This document shows, one piece after another, positions 1-13,800 of a stretch of DNA of 64,000 nucleotides. Under the pieces are notes generated by a model. It was not told the DNA's origin and did no database searches. It worked only from the letters and a program-made list of their open reading frames with translations. The stretch comes from Rhizophagus irregularis. Lineage: Eukaryota > Glomeromycota > Glomeromycetes > Glomerales > Glomeraceae. Location of the stretch: positions 3,100,001 through 3,164,000 of the forward strand of contig NC_089437.1 of assembly GCF_026210795.1 (NCBI RefSeq). Direction: 5' to 3'. Position numbers and translations under genes: made by a program. Within the stretch, counting starts at the first letter, position 1, and each line of letters begins with the position of its first letter.

Positions 1-119
1 TTGGTTTGTACAGAGCGTATCATTGAAATTTCATGCTACATCAAAAATAAACAATTTTTTTTTTGATTTTTTTTTTAAGTTTCGGCAGAATAGTAAGTAT
101 ATTTTTTTTCTTATTTTGA

Positions 120-800
120 TTTCAAAGAAATATTTCTGACGGTTTATTTCTTATTTTTTTTTCTAAGGTTTCTGGATTTCTTGTATATACCAGACTTTAA
201 AGGTAGATTAGAAAGAGGTGGTTTTTTTTTTATTTGTTTAACTTTAAAGAAACGTTTCTAACATTTCATTTTTTATTTTTTTTTTTAGAGATGCTGATTT
301 TTTGTACACACCAGTCTTTAAAGTAAAATAGAGAAGATATTTGTTTGACTTTAAAGAAACGTTTCTTTCATTTCTTATTTTTTTCTAGGGTTTCCAGATT
401 TCTTGAACATACTGAACTTTAAAGGTAAATTGGGAAAAGGAGAGGGTTTTTTTTATTTGTTTGACTTTAAAGAAACGTTTCTAACGTCTCATTTCTTATT
501 TTTTTTTAAGGTTTCCAGATTTTTTGAATATACGGACTTTAAAGGTAAATTGGGAAGAGAAGGGGTTTTTTTTATTTGTTTGACTTTAAAGAAATGTTTC
601 TTACATTTTATTTTTATTTTTTTTTTTCTAGTGATGCTGGGATTTTGTACATGGCAGACTTTTAAAGATAAATAAGGAAGAGAGACTTTTCTTATTTGTT
701 TGAGTTTAAAGAAACGTTTCTAACATTTCATTTCTTGTTTTTTCTAGAAGCACCAGGATTTTGTACACACTGGACTTTTAAAGATAAATTGAAAAGAGCA
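120..800. repeat. Tandem array of ~100-122 bp exon-like units
   Basis: At least six degenerate units lie head to tail. Each holds a TTTAAAGAAACGTTTCT-like block, a T-rich tract ending in TAG or AAG, then about 35 nt ending in TTTAAAG followed in several copies by GTAAAT or GTAGAT. The AG-bounded segments start near 168, 289, 389, 511, 632 and 748, so spacing is about 121, 100, 122, 121 and 116 bp. The layout mimics acceptor-exon-donor, but some copies have lost the donor (ATAAAT instead of GTAAAT). No start codon or full gene could be assembled. It may be a minisatellite or an exon array of a gene lying mostly outside the window. A decayed partial unit may continue to about 900. Confidence 0.8.
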
Positions 801-1455
801 GATTTTTTATTTGTTTGATACTTTTTCGATAGGGTTTTTTAAATAAATTTTTTTTTTGAATTTTTAACTTTAAAGAGATGTTCCTAATGTTTTAGCTTTA
901 TTTTTTTCGTAGAAACATAGTTTAAACTTAATCATTTTTTATCTTGTTTAGCTAATCTTGAAAAGTACAAAAGATAGTGTTTAAAAAAAAAAATAAACAA
1001 ATAAAAATTTTTAAATTTTTTATACAAAATTTTTTGCTCTGGACTTACAACGGTTTCTGTTTCCTAGTTATAAAAATTATATATGATATAATTAAAGGAA
1101 AGGTAATTAATAAGTTTTAATAATTTGGGATTATTATAAAAGAATTGTGATTATGCAGGATGTGACCATATATATAGAATAACTGTATATATATTAATGA
1201 TAATTTTTTTAATTATATAACTTTAATATAAAATACATTGATTTATATATTAAATTTTAAAGTTTTTTACTTGAATACTGTTAAACACTGGTAATAAATA
1301 TTTTTTTTAAGGTTCTTTAATAATTATTTATTTTATTACTATAATTAATATGATGATATGACGTAGAAACTAGAAATTTTATACATTTTTATGTTATACA
1401 ATACATGACTTATTGTGCAACACGAATCGATCGAAAAATAAGATCTGGGAGAAAT

Positions 1456-1511
1456 CTTATTGGCTGATAACTAACTACGTCATTACGGAAGATCGAATCT
1501 TATTGGCCGAT
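1456..1511 (+). promoter_or_regulatory. Duplicated CCAAT-type (ATTGG) boxes upstream of TRA1
   Basis: CTTATTGGCTGAT (1456-1468) is repeated 43 bp later as CTTATTGGCCGAT (1499-1511). Each holds an inverted CCAAT box, the site bound by the Hap/NF-Y complex in fungi. Between them lies TACGTCATTACG, which resembles a CRE/ATF half-site. They sit 330-390 bp upstream of the TRA1 start and just before a TATA-like motif, so a role as promoter elements is a reasonable inference. Confidence 0.5.
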
Positions 1512-1617
1512 TAGGTGACGCATTTTAATAAGCTTACTTTTTTTGGTAATACAAAATGGTGACGTTTCCGTGAATTTCTGACCTTATCCCCCACTTTGAA
1601 TTCAACTCCGTTCACAG

Positions 1618-1627
1618 GTATATAAAG
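1618..1627 (+). promoter_or_regulatory. TATA-like box of TRA1
   Basis: GTATATAAAG lies about 220 bp upstream of the chosen ATG at 1844 and follows the relatively GC-richer stretch with CCAAT-type boxes. A pyrimidine-rich leader lies between it and the ATG. The assignment rests on position and motif only. Confidence 0.45.
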
Positions 1628-1843
1628 ACACCACTTTTAACAATGGAAGCTGTAAACTTTTCATCGAGAATTTTTTTAATTTTCTTGCTGAACAGCTTCG
1701 CTGTTCCATTATACTTATAGGAACGATATATTCTTGAAATTTTTACGCCGATTCAGATACGATTTCTTCCGCTATTTTACTGCAGTCTTATTTCCTTTTG
1801 TCATTTTTCCTACTTTTTTAATTTATAAAAAATTTCCGTCAAA

Positions 1844-4800
1844 ATGGCGGGTTCTGAGTACTCTTCTCCTGAAATATTTGCTACTAGGTTAGCCGATCCT
1901 AACATTTGTACGTGTATTCTTTTTCACCTGCTTTCTAATTTACATGATTTCAACGTTATTAATAATACTTTTTATTTTGTTTTCGCTTTACTAAAGCAAC
2001 TAGAACAAAATTAACAATTTCAATTAATTTACGGGATTCTATTGAAGCATATCAAAATGCCGACTATAACCATTTCCTAGAAGTTTTGATACCAGTTTTG
2101 AAAAAAATACTTGAAAATGAACAGCCAGTCTTTCACAGCAATTCCGAAGAGCAAGTAAGTTTTTTTTTTACGGATATTAGTGTATTGTGTTTCAACTAAA
2201 ACATTTATTTTGCTTTTGCAGAAACTAAGAAATCTTCTCTTGGAAGTGCTTTATCGATTGCCGCAGAATGAAGCGCTTAAGCCATACGCAACTGAACTAT
2301 TACAACTCTTAATGGGCTTGTTAAAAGTAGAAAATGAAGATAACGCTGTTATATGTTTAAAAATTATTATTGAATTGTATAAAAGTTATAAACTACTTTT
2401 GGAGGATCAAGTCCAGCCTTTTTTAGATATAGTTAGAGAAATGTATTTGAATATGGAACAAACGGTAAAGGATGCCTTTGATTCATCCGGATCTTCTGCA
2501 ACGCCTGGTGCTAGCACTGTGAGTATTTAATATGGTATCGAATTTTCTTTAAGCATAATGTTTTGTATTATTAAGACTCTTCTCTTATCATATTTACGCG
2601 TCAATCAGCCAATTCAAACAATAGTACCACCTTCTCCCAGGCCTACATCACCTGTATCCGACGTAACAACTAATGAAGCTACACCAAACAAAGTCTTAGC
2701 GAAGAGTTTACACAGTTTTAAAGTCTTGACAGAATGTCCTATTATTGTAGTTTTACTGTTTCAATCACGCCGTGAATTTGTAAATGATAGTATAAAAAGT
2801 TTTGTTCCGCTTATCATAAAGGTAATTTGAATGCTAACAAGTCATTACAAGCGATTAACTGTTATTGAAAAAAAAATATTGGATATTATAAATATATCAG
2901 ACGTTAGGACTTCAAGCTCGTCCACAAGCAGAAGCTCACGAAGCAGCTAATTCCAGAGGCGAAATTTTTGTTGGAGTTGCTCCGGGAATCAGGGACCGTG
3001 TAAAATATACAGAATTCATAGTTGCTCAAGTCAAAGTAAAGTTTTATATGTAATATGCGAGTCGATGCATTATTGAGAATATCTAACGTATTTATTACTT
3101 GTCTTGAATAGACAATGTCGTTCCTAGCATATTTTTTACGAGCTTATCCGGATTCGCTGTCTGAATATCAAAATAGGATACCGGATTTCGTTATTCGACT
3201 TCTGCAAGATTGTCCCCCCGAAGCTTCAGCAACTAGAAAGGTTTTCGAATATCACGTGTTTTATGTTTTTCACGTGAAATTCACGTGCTCATTATTAAAA
3301 AAATTTTACTTATTTCTTGTCGAATAGGATTTATTGGTTGCAACCAGACATATTCTGTCGACTGACATTCGAAATACTTTTATTAACAAAATTGATATTC
3401 TCCTCGATGAGAAAGTATTGGTTGGTACTAGCGTTACGTCTCATGATACGTTAAGGCACGTGACTATTTAACTTTTCGTAATTTCAGTTTCTAAATAGTT
3501 TATTATAACTTAAAATATTTCTTTAATGTAGGCCAATGGCATATAGTATGCTAGCAGATTTAGTTCATCATGTACGAAACAAGCTTACTCCTACACAACT
3601 TTCCAAAACAGTATATATGTATTCGCGCAATCTACACGATCCGACGTTGGCTGCCGGTATTCAAACAATGTGTTCAAAATTACTGTTAAACCTAACTGAA
3701 TGTATTGTAAATATTCCTAAAAGAGATGACAAAGACGAAGGTACGTCCGGTGATTTTATCAGTATTTTATTAAAACGCGAATTAACAAGTTGCATTCTTT
3801 ATAATAGCAAGAGAATTGTTAATAAAAATATTGGATACTTTTGCCACTAAATTTACAACATTGAATCTTCTTTTTGTGGATTATCAACGTCACCATCAGA
3901 AAAAGAAAAGTACAGAATTTAATGAAGATAATTCGGCAGAACAATCAACTGATTATTTCGACTTTGAACAAGCACGGCCTATCCATACAGCTTCACCTAA
4001 TGAACTACAGCAGGATATAATAAATGGTATTTCGTTATTTTGTAATTTCTAACAGTGTTTATACTAAATTATTTATTGTTTGTTATTTAGAGGGACGATT
4101 TTTATTCAGAAATCTTGTATCATGCCTTAAACCAATTATAATTGGATTGAAACAAACCAATCCGCCACTACCACAACCAGATAATTCTAACGTAAATTCT
4201 ATAAATCCCCAGCTGTATAATTCTGTTGCACGTGGTTTTACTCAAGAACAAATAGATATTTTTGTTCGTCTATTCCGAGATGGTGTTTGCTGTTTTGATT
4301 ATTTTAATGTAGATAATTTAGAAAGATCTCAAATAAAACTTACCGAGAAATTAATATCTTTAGAAAGTTCAAGTAGAATTGGACCATTTTCGAAGCTTGA
4401 AAAAGATGCGTTGGAGCATTTTAGTAGTGCATTTTTCTTTATAGATCCTGCAATTTTCCAAGAAATATTTGCATCGCAAATGGGTCTCTTTTTTGATAAA
4501 ATACTACAAAACCCTTCATTATTACAAATTCCACAATTATTTTTGGCAACTAATGAAGTAATTTCTCAAAATTTTGCCGGAATTCTATTGCGATTTCTTG
4601 TAGATAGATTAGATAAACTAGGAGGACAGGATACATTATACTCTTCCATAATGCTTCGTTTATTCAAATTGGCGTTTATGTCTGTTACCGCTTTTCCACA
4701 TCAAAATGAAATGGTTCTTCACCCACACCTTGCTAACATCATTACTTCGTCAATGAAATTATCAGCAAAGGCCAAAGAGCCATTCAATTATTTTATGTTG

Positions 4801-7800
4801 CTTAGGATTCTTTTCAGAAGTATTGGTGGTGGTAGATTTGAAATGTTATATAAAGAAGTTTTACCATTATTACAAGTGCTTTTAGAAGGATTGAATACCC
4901 TCCTTTCATTAACAAACAAGCAGCGCATGCGTGATTTATTTGTTGAATTATGTCTTACGGTTCCTGTTCGTCTCAGTGTACTTTTACCTTATCTAAGTTT
5001 CCTGATGAAGCCTCTTGTCTTGGCGTTACAAGCTGGTACAGAACTAGTTACACAAGGCCTGAGAACTTTGGAACTTTGCATCGACAATTTGACGCCGGAG
5101 TTTTTGGATCCTATAATGGCACCCGTTATTAATGACTTGATGCACGCCTTGTGGAAACATCTTAAACCATCACCGTATAATCAATCTCATAGTCTTGTGA
5201 CGACTAGGATATTAGGTAAATTGGGAGGTCGAAATCGTCGTATGCTCAAGGATCCGCCACAACTTGCAACAAATATACCTTCATTAAGCGGTCTAGATCT
5301 TCAAATTTATTTTGATCCTTCATTGACGTCACATTCATTTTCTTTAGATGAATGTTTATCGTTATCTATAAGAACATTGCAAGATTCTAATGTCTCTACT
5401 TTTTATAGAAAGCACGCTTATAAATTTTTAGTTGCTACTATTCCACTTTTGTTCGATTTGAACGAAGGAGATGAAGGTTTGGCTGCTTGTATTACCGAAA
5501 GACTTCATCAAGAGTTTTTGCCGAATGTAATGGGAGAAAATACAGAATTGCTAAATAGTAAATTGTCAGCAAGTCTTACAGACAATGACAATATGGATGT
5601 TGACTTACCTAATAGTGAAAATCAATCAGCAATATCGAAAAAAGTTAAAAAGGAGGGTCACAAACAAATTTTGAGAAGAAAGAATTTACAAGAAGATACA
5701 TTGCAGAATGCGATTTGTGCATTATTTGTTGCTTCATCTATACCTGAACTTAAAGATCAAGCTTGGCCTTTCTTACAAGATATTTGTAAACATTTTGCTT
5801 TATTAGAGGTTGGTGAAGCTATTGATTTCCGTAATACTAGAGAGAAAAAAATTGATTTCCATAATTATGAGAAAAAATACAACTTAGAGAATAAAATTAT
5901 GGTGGATGCTTTGGTAGAAGTTATGACATCTGAAAATAGCAAACTCCGCGAACTTGCTGCGTCAGCTTTGAAGATAATATACGAAACATGTATATTGGTT
6001 ACAGGAACAAAGGAAGTAATATATTATTTCCCTATGTTTCACGTTTTGGCATCACGTTTTTGTTCTTGCTGTTACAAACAAGAATGGTATCGTAAAAGTG
6101 GAGGCTGTATGGGTATATCAGTTCTTAGTTCACAAATTGACATGGGGACTCGATGGATGATGGACCATCAACTTGAATTCGTTAAGTCTTTGCTATTTAT
6201 TTTAAAAGACATGTCGTCTGAATTCGCGGCTGGCTATGTTGATAATGCGGCGGACATTTTATTGCATGTTCTTAAGGTTTGCAATCGAACAGAACAACTT
6301 GTTGATAGAGATGATAATCAGATGTCAGACATTCCTCAAGAATCGCCTGATAGACAAAAATTTGACAGGCTTATTACTCTCTTAGTTTCTGAACTTTCAA
6401 ACGCAAATGCTACAGTTAGAGAAACTGTACAAACAGCATTTTATCTTTTAGCTGAATTAACGAAGAAAGATGTGACCGTATTACTTTCTAAAGCGAGAGA
6501 TGAATTACTTAATCCTATTTTTGGAAAACCACTTCGAGCTCTTCCACCTTCAATGCAAATAGGACATATTGATGCTATTACATTTTGTTTATCATTGGAT
6601 CCTCCGTTTTTAGATTTCCATCAGAATGAAGAATTAGTAAGGTTACTTAACGAAGCCCTTCAGTTAGCTGATGCCGAAGATCAAAATTTGGTTAGTAGAA
6701 CTACACAATTCAAAAATTCGGCGTCTGCAATAAACTTACGGATCGTCTGTATTAAATTATTATCAAAAGCTATGGCACGTTCAGAAACTTTTCCACAGAA
6801 TACTGCTGTTAATACCCGATCTCGAATTACAACCGTTTTTTTTAAGTCATTATACTCGAGAGCACCTGAAGTTGTTGATGTAGCAAATAAAGGACTTCAG
6901 CAAGTTCTTCAACAACAACATAAATTGCCAAAAGATTTACTTCAAGCAGGTCTACGACCTATTTTAGTAAATTTGTCCGATCACAAAAAATTGACTGTTC
7001 AAGGACTTGATGGTCTAGCTAGACTTTTGGAATTGCTTACCAATTATTTTAAAGTAGAAATCGGTAAGAAGCTTCTCGATCACCTTATTCAATGGGCGGA
7101 ACCTACTGTTTTACAAGAAGCTGCTGGGAAACCTTTAATAGAGGTTGAATCCATTAGGATAATTGTTGCTATCTTGAATGTATTTCATCTTTTGCCATCA
7201 GCCGCTCATATTTTTTTGGGAGATCTGGTTCCCATTGTTTTAAATTTGGAAGAACAATTACGTCGCTCAAAATCTAGTCCTTTTAGATTGCCTCTTATTA
7301 AATTTTTGAATAGATATTCATCGGAGGCAATTGAGTATTTTTATGACAAGATAGGTGACAGAAAATATAGTAGATTATTTGTTAATTTGCTTGGAGCAGA
7401 AGAGGCATCTAAACTTCGACAAGTCATAATGGAAGATCCCGTTAAGTTAATAAATAGGACTTCAAGTATTCAAGATCAAAATAATTTAGATCAAAGTAGT
7501 CCAGATGAGGCTAAATTTCAAAGAATTTTGATTATTCGTCAAATAGTAAAGTATCATCCAAAGTGGTTAATTGAACCTTCTTCTGAAACTATTTTGAATT
7601 GTTTAAAACTTGCTTGGAATGATCAAGGTCGTTTAGAGCGATTGAAAAATGAAGATACTCTAAGTTTAGATCAAACCCGCGAATCTAAATATTTGGTTGA
7701 GATTTTTATTAGTTATTTAAAAGAAAAGCCAGATGATTACGACCTTTTATTTGATCTGGTTACAATCTTCTCTCATAGTAGTTTAATCGATTACACATTT

Positions 7801-10800
7801 TTGAAAAAGTTTTACCAAGAGGAAGTTGCAATGAAGTATACTGCGGAACAGAAAAGAATCATTCTGGATAAATTTTTGGATACGTTTGATGATCCGTTCA
7901 TATCACAATGTATCAAAAAACAATCTTTAAGAATAATTATTACTCCTATGCTTTTATATGCCTTTTACAAAGGACAATATGAACAAATCATTGGAACTAA
8001 ACAGATGGATAAAATACAGAATTTATGGCATTACTTGGCTGATACGCATGATGAGATTGAAGACTCATTACGGATTGAAGTACTTCAATTTTCAACTCTT
8101 CTTGTACAAAAAGTTCCACATATTATAACTACACGAAGCTATCTTGCAAAATTTGGTTGGAATTGGTCGAAAGTTGATGATATTACAGCAAAGCAAGCTG
8201 CTTTTGTTTTTTTAGCTCATATTTGTGCTGAATTTGATTCTATAAGTTTTAAAATAACGTTCCAATCCTATGCTGCATTGTTACGCGCTCACCAACCCGA
8301 GGCAAGGACATTGGTAAAGCAAGCATTGGATATTCTTGCGCCGGTCGTTCCAAGATATAGAATTCCGCCACCGCCAATCGATGAAAAGAAAGATAAAAAC
8401 AAGAAATCACCACCTCCTACTTGGATTCATTATACTAAGAAAGTTCTTTTAGAGGATGGTCATAGTGTTTCCCAATTAGTTAATGTTTATCAAATGCTTG
8501 TACGTCACCCGGATTTATTTTATGAGTATCGGGAGCATTTTATGCCCCAAATAGCGAATACTTTAACACGATTAGGATTACTTCAGAGTGCAACTGCAGA
8601 AACTCGACTCTTGACAATAGATCTTTCTGAATTGATTCTGAAATGGGAAAGACGTAGAATATCAGAATATCGTTCACAAGATCATTACACTAATAGCGCT
8701 GCTTCAACTCCCGTCGCAACAACACCTGAAAAACGAAGATTTGAAGCCGAAACAGAGTTTTCTCCGCGTAAAAGACAACTAATAGAACATGGTGGAGAGT
8801 TGCGTGGAGTTATATCGGACCAAAATTCTAGATACATTTTAAATCTCAGTTTGAGGGAGAACGTTGTCAATTATCTTGTTCGATTTGTGTGTACTTCTAG
8901 TGAGTCGGTCATTAAAATTGGATTAACTCGAAGAGCTCTTGATTTAACAAAAGAGTTTTTACAACCCGAATTCTGGCCAGAAGTTAATGTGAAGTTGAAT
9001 ATTTTTGATCGCACTCTTAAAGCTGATGTTACAGATAATACTCTTGACAGTATTTGCAATAGTTTGGACGTTATTGATGTAATTTTGGATCGGAAACAGA
9101 CTGATTGGTGCATCACAAACATTGACAACTTAAGAGAATTACTTGAACGTAGTATTAAAAGCAATAATTCACGCATTCAAAAATGTCTTCATCCAGTTCT
9201 AGTTAAAATCTACAAAGTATATGCAAGTATGTTCCCAGCTGAGCCAGTTGAATCATCACCAGAGCCGCAACCTGTAATAAAACAAGAAACAGATGTTGAT
9301 AGCTTTATTAAGATGATCCATACAACGATTCAAGATGGACTTCAAAATTTGAATAATTTATATAGCGTGATGATGTTATTGAAAGCTGTCGGCCATTCAA
9401 TGCCAAAAAATATTGATAATTTCTTACCTGGAATTATCCAAGTTGTTCAAAAACTTACAAATGATCCAATACAAAATACTACTTCTGGTGGAAGTAATAT
9501 TGCGAATAATAATGTACAAAATCCAGATTCACCTGTTAATGTCTTAATTATGTCGTTACAATTAGTGAATTCTCGAATTACAGAGCTGACTGAATCAAGA
9601 CAAGCCTTTCTTACATCTCTCTCACACTTAATAGAAAAGTCAAAAGACATTGAACTTTCACGCTCCATTTTCGAAATGGCAAAACAATGGGTAATTGATA
9701 AAGTTGAACCATATCCAACTATGGAGGAACAGGGTAGAATACTACTAAAGATGTTATGCTATGAATCTCTAGAAGACAAGACTTTAATTGAGGATTATCT
9801 AAATCTAGTCGTTGAAATATATAGTAACCCCTCATTTGTTAGATCTGAATTGACTGTAAGATTGGAACAAGCATTTCTTATGGGAACGCGTTATGGGAAT
9901 CCTAAATTACGTAATAAGTTTATGGATATATTTGACCATAGCAGGCCTAAACTCTTACCAACGCGTCTCACCTACATAATCTCTGTACAAAATTGGGAAT
10001 ATCTTGTTAATTATTTCTGGATTCATCAAGCTTTAGATTTATTGATCGGATCAATTTCTTCTAAGAAAAAGATTCAGCCACCAGTTCATTGTTTACAAAC
10101 AAAAGCAATTACTACAGTTGGAGTTCCTAATATCACATATCATCAATCGAATATAAGTGAGGAATTGAAAGAGTTTATTATAAGTCGTCAAGAATTTTTA
10201 CGTGACATGAAAAAATCACGTGTTAGCGATTTATTATCACCTTTAAAACAACTTCATCGTTTAGACGATAATGTTGCTTACAAAATTTGGGTTGACCTAT
10301 TTCCAATATGTTGGTCTGCTATATCAAATAAAGATAGGCAAGAATTAACAGATAGTTTGGTATCTCTCTTATCAAGAGATTATCATTCATTGCAGGCTGA
10401 TGCGAGACCAAATTGTATACAAGCCTTATTAGACGGTATATCTCGTTGTGTGCACGTTATTAAATTGCCTCCACATTTAATAAAATATCTTGGAAAGATT
10501 CATGGTGCATGGCATATTTCTATGGAAATGCTTCAACGTACTGTGAATGATGGCGATAAAGATGATGAAAAATATAAAGATAGTACCTTGGATGCTCTAG
10601 CAGATTTATATTCTTCTTTGTCTGAAGATGACATGTATTATGGGTTATGGAGGCGACGTGGAAAATATGTTGAAACAAATTCAGCAATTTCGTCCGAGCA
10701 AAGTGGAAATTGGGTACAAGCACAAGTAATTTATGAAAATGCTCAGAATAAAGTTAAATCATCAGGTTCGCAATGCACTGAGCCTGAATATTTATTATGG

Positions 10801-13800
10801 GAAGATCGGTGGATAGTCTGTGCGCAGAAATTACAACAATGGGACATTCTAATTGACTTCGCAAAGAACGAGAATAATACTGATTTAATGATTGAATGTT
10901 CTTTCCGTTTAACGGATTGGACAATTGAAAAAGAGTTAACCGAACAAGCTAATATGTTAATGTCAGATTCCTCTTCACCGCGTGGTAAAGTATTTGAAGC
11001 ATTTATATCTCTAATGAAATCTCTCAATAGCAATAATTTAGAAGAATATAAGAAGTTATCTGGCGAAGCTCATCAATCGGTTTTACATAAATGGCATACA
11101 TTACCTAATGTGGTATCTCATAGCCATATTTCATTATTACATACTTTCCAAATATTAGTAGAATTTGATGAGGCTACAAAAATGTTTGCAACTTTAGCCA
11201 GTATAAATAATCAAAATGCGGACACTAAAGCTAGTGAGCTAAAAACTGTATTACAAAGTTGGAGAGAACGATTACCTAATATGTGGGACGATATTAATAT
11301 ATGGAGTGATATTGTAGCATGGCGAAGGCATGTATTTGCTGTCATAAATAAGTCGTTTGCTCAATTTCAGTTACAGCCTAACAATAATACGATGGCCCCA
11401 ACAAATTACCCGTTTCGTGGTCATCATGAAACTGCATGGACAATAAATCGTTTCGCTCACGTTGCAAGAAAACACCATTTATCTGATGTATGTGTAAATT
11501 TCTTACAGCACATATATTCATTGCCTAATATTGAAATCCAAGAAGCATTCTTAAAATTAAGAGAACAAACCAAGTGTCATTATCAAAATCCAGGGGAAGT
11601 GTCAGCAGCTTTGGATGTTATAAATAATACGAATTTAAATTATTTTGGTCCTCAACAAAAAGCAGAGTTTCATACCTTACGCGGAATGATATTAGCGAAA
11701 TTAGGTAGAAATGCAGAAGCCAATGATAGTTTTTCTCGGGCAGTTCAAGTTGAAATGCGTCTTCCTAAAGCCTGGGCAGCTTGGGGATACTATAACGATC
11801 GCAAGTTTAAAGAGGAGCCTGGTGATACCACTTTAGCTGCTAATGCTTTGAGTTGTTATTTACAAGCTGCGGGTTTGTATAATAATGCCAAATCAAGAAA
11901 GTTACTTATCCGTATTTTGTGGCTTTTATCTCTTGAGGACCCTCAGAGCCACATATCACGAGTGTTTGAAATATATAATAGCAAGAGTGACGTCCCAGTA
12001 TGGTATTGGATAACGTTTATACCACAACTTATTATTTGTTTGATGCATAAAGAAGCCAAACATGCTCGTATTATTCTTATGAAGATTGCAAAACAGTATC
12101 CACAGGTATTTTCAATTTATAATGATGTTTCGCTTTATTAAAATGCAATACTTATTATATATATATATATAGGCGCTGCATTATCATTTAAGAACAGCAA
12201 GAGAAGAATACATGTTAATTAAAAAGCAGGCTGCTATTGCACAACAGCAAGCAGCAGCTCGTACTGGACATATGCCTTCTACTGTTAACACACCAGCAAC
12301 TCCAACACCTGTACCTGCGTCAACGACAAACGCTGCCGAAGGATTAATTAAATCTAATGGAAATATTCACCGTAAAGTGCAGGCAACTCAAAGTCAAGCA
12401 AGTCCTAGCCCCGCTCAAAGAAGTCCTTCTCAGATGAATACTCATCCAATAAACTTTGGTAATCAATCAAGTTCTGTACCTCCTCAACCACCACAAAGCC
12501 CAGCAATGCAAGGTATCAATAATGGCATGAATATGCCAACATCATCCCCTAACGTTCCTGTACAATCGATACAAAATATTCAGGGCATGAATACAGTTTC
12601 TAATGGGGTGTCTCCTGCCACAATCTCGAGTACTCCATCAACTTCAACACCAACAAATAATATCCCTACAACATCTAACATTGTTTTGCAAGGACATGTA
12701 ACTACAACACCTTCGGCGAGTGTTGAAACTGGAAGGTCACCAATGACGCCAACTCCAGGAATTAATCCAGCTATGCATACATTACAATCCATAAATCCAG
12801 TGGGAGCTCAACAACAACTTCCCAAGCAACCATGGGAACACGTAGAAGATATCATGTCTATATTGAAAACGTCATTTCCATTGTTGGCTCTTTCAATGGA
12901 AACCATGGTTGATCAGATTCAGCAACGCCTTAAACCGTCATCAGACGAAGATATTTATAGGTTGATAGTTACACTTTTAAATGATGGCGTACAGGTAAAA
13001 TAAAAAAAATCATTTTTTTTTTGCTTATTCACTTAAACAAATACTTATCATTTGAATTTTAATCATAGCAACTAATTACAAGATTGAACAATCCCAATGA
13101 CAATGGATTATTATCTCCAATAATGGAAGCTAATATCAAACGTTTTGCAGATAATTTGTATGCGGGACCAATTAAGGTAAAGAAGTATTGACATTTATTT
13201 TTTATTTGTCACCTATAAGGAGATCTATATTAATGTTAGTTTAAATTTGTCTTGTGAATAGACGGCATTTGAAGTGGACTTTATTATCCGGAAGCCAGAC
13301 TTGGCAACTTATGTTGAGACTCTTCGTAAATGGAGAGATCGGTTTGAAATTGTATTGGATAGCAAACCTCGAAAGCAGCATTTAGAACATTTCAGTACCT
13401 ATCTTGTTGAGTTTCAACATCAAAAGTTTGAGGAAGTTGAAATACCTGGACAATATTTATTAGTGAGTTAAATTAAGTTTGAAATTTAATTAACATATCG
13501 ATACGCAAATAAATAAAATTTTTTTTTTTAGCTTAAAGATAACAATGCAGATTTTGTACGAATTGATCGATTTTTGCCAGACGTTGAAGTTGTTAGAGCT
13601 CATGGGTTTTGTTACCGAAGGGTTACAATTCGAGGGCATGATGGAAGTCTTCACCCATTCGCTGTCCAACATCCATCAGTAAGACATAGCCGTCGTGAAG
13701 AACGAATAATACAACTTTTTAGAATACTTAATAGGTATAATTATTATAAACGATCGATATTTTAAGAAAGCTAGAATTAACAAAATTCGATTAAATTTTA

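Noticed and set aside
403-675. 90-codon open frame as a gene
   Set aside because: It is the read-through of the tandem units, and its protein is Phe/Leu/Lys low complexity.
120-800. CRISPR array
   Set aside because: Units are long, contiguous and degenerate, without short identical repeats and unique spacers. The genome is eukaryotic.
8685-11033. Antisense frames across the TRA1 large exon
   Set aside because: They are shadows of the conserved coding strand with no family resemblance.
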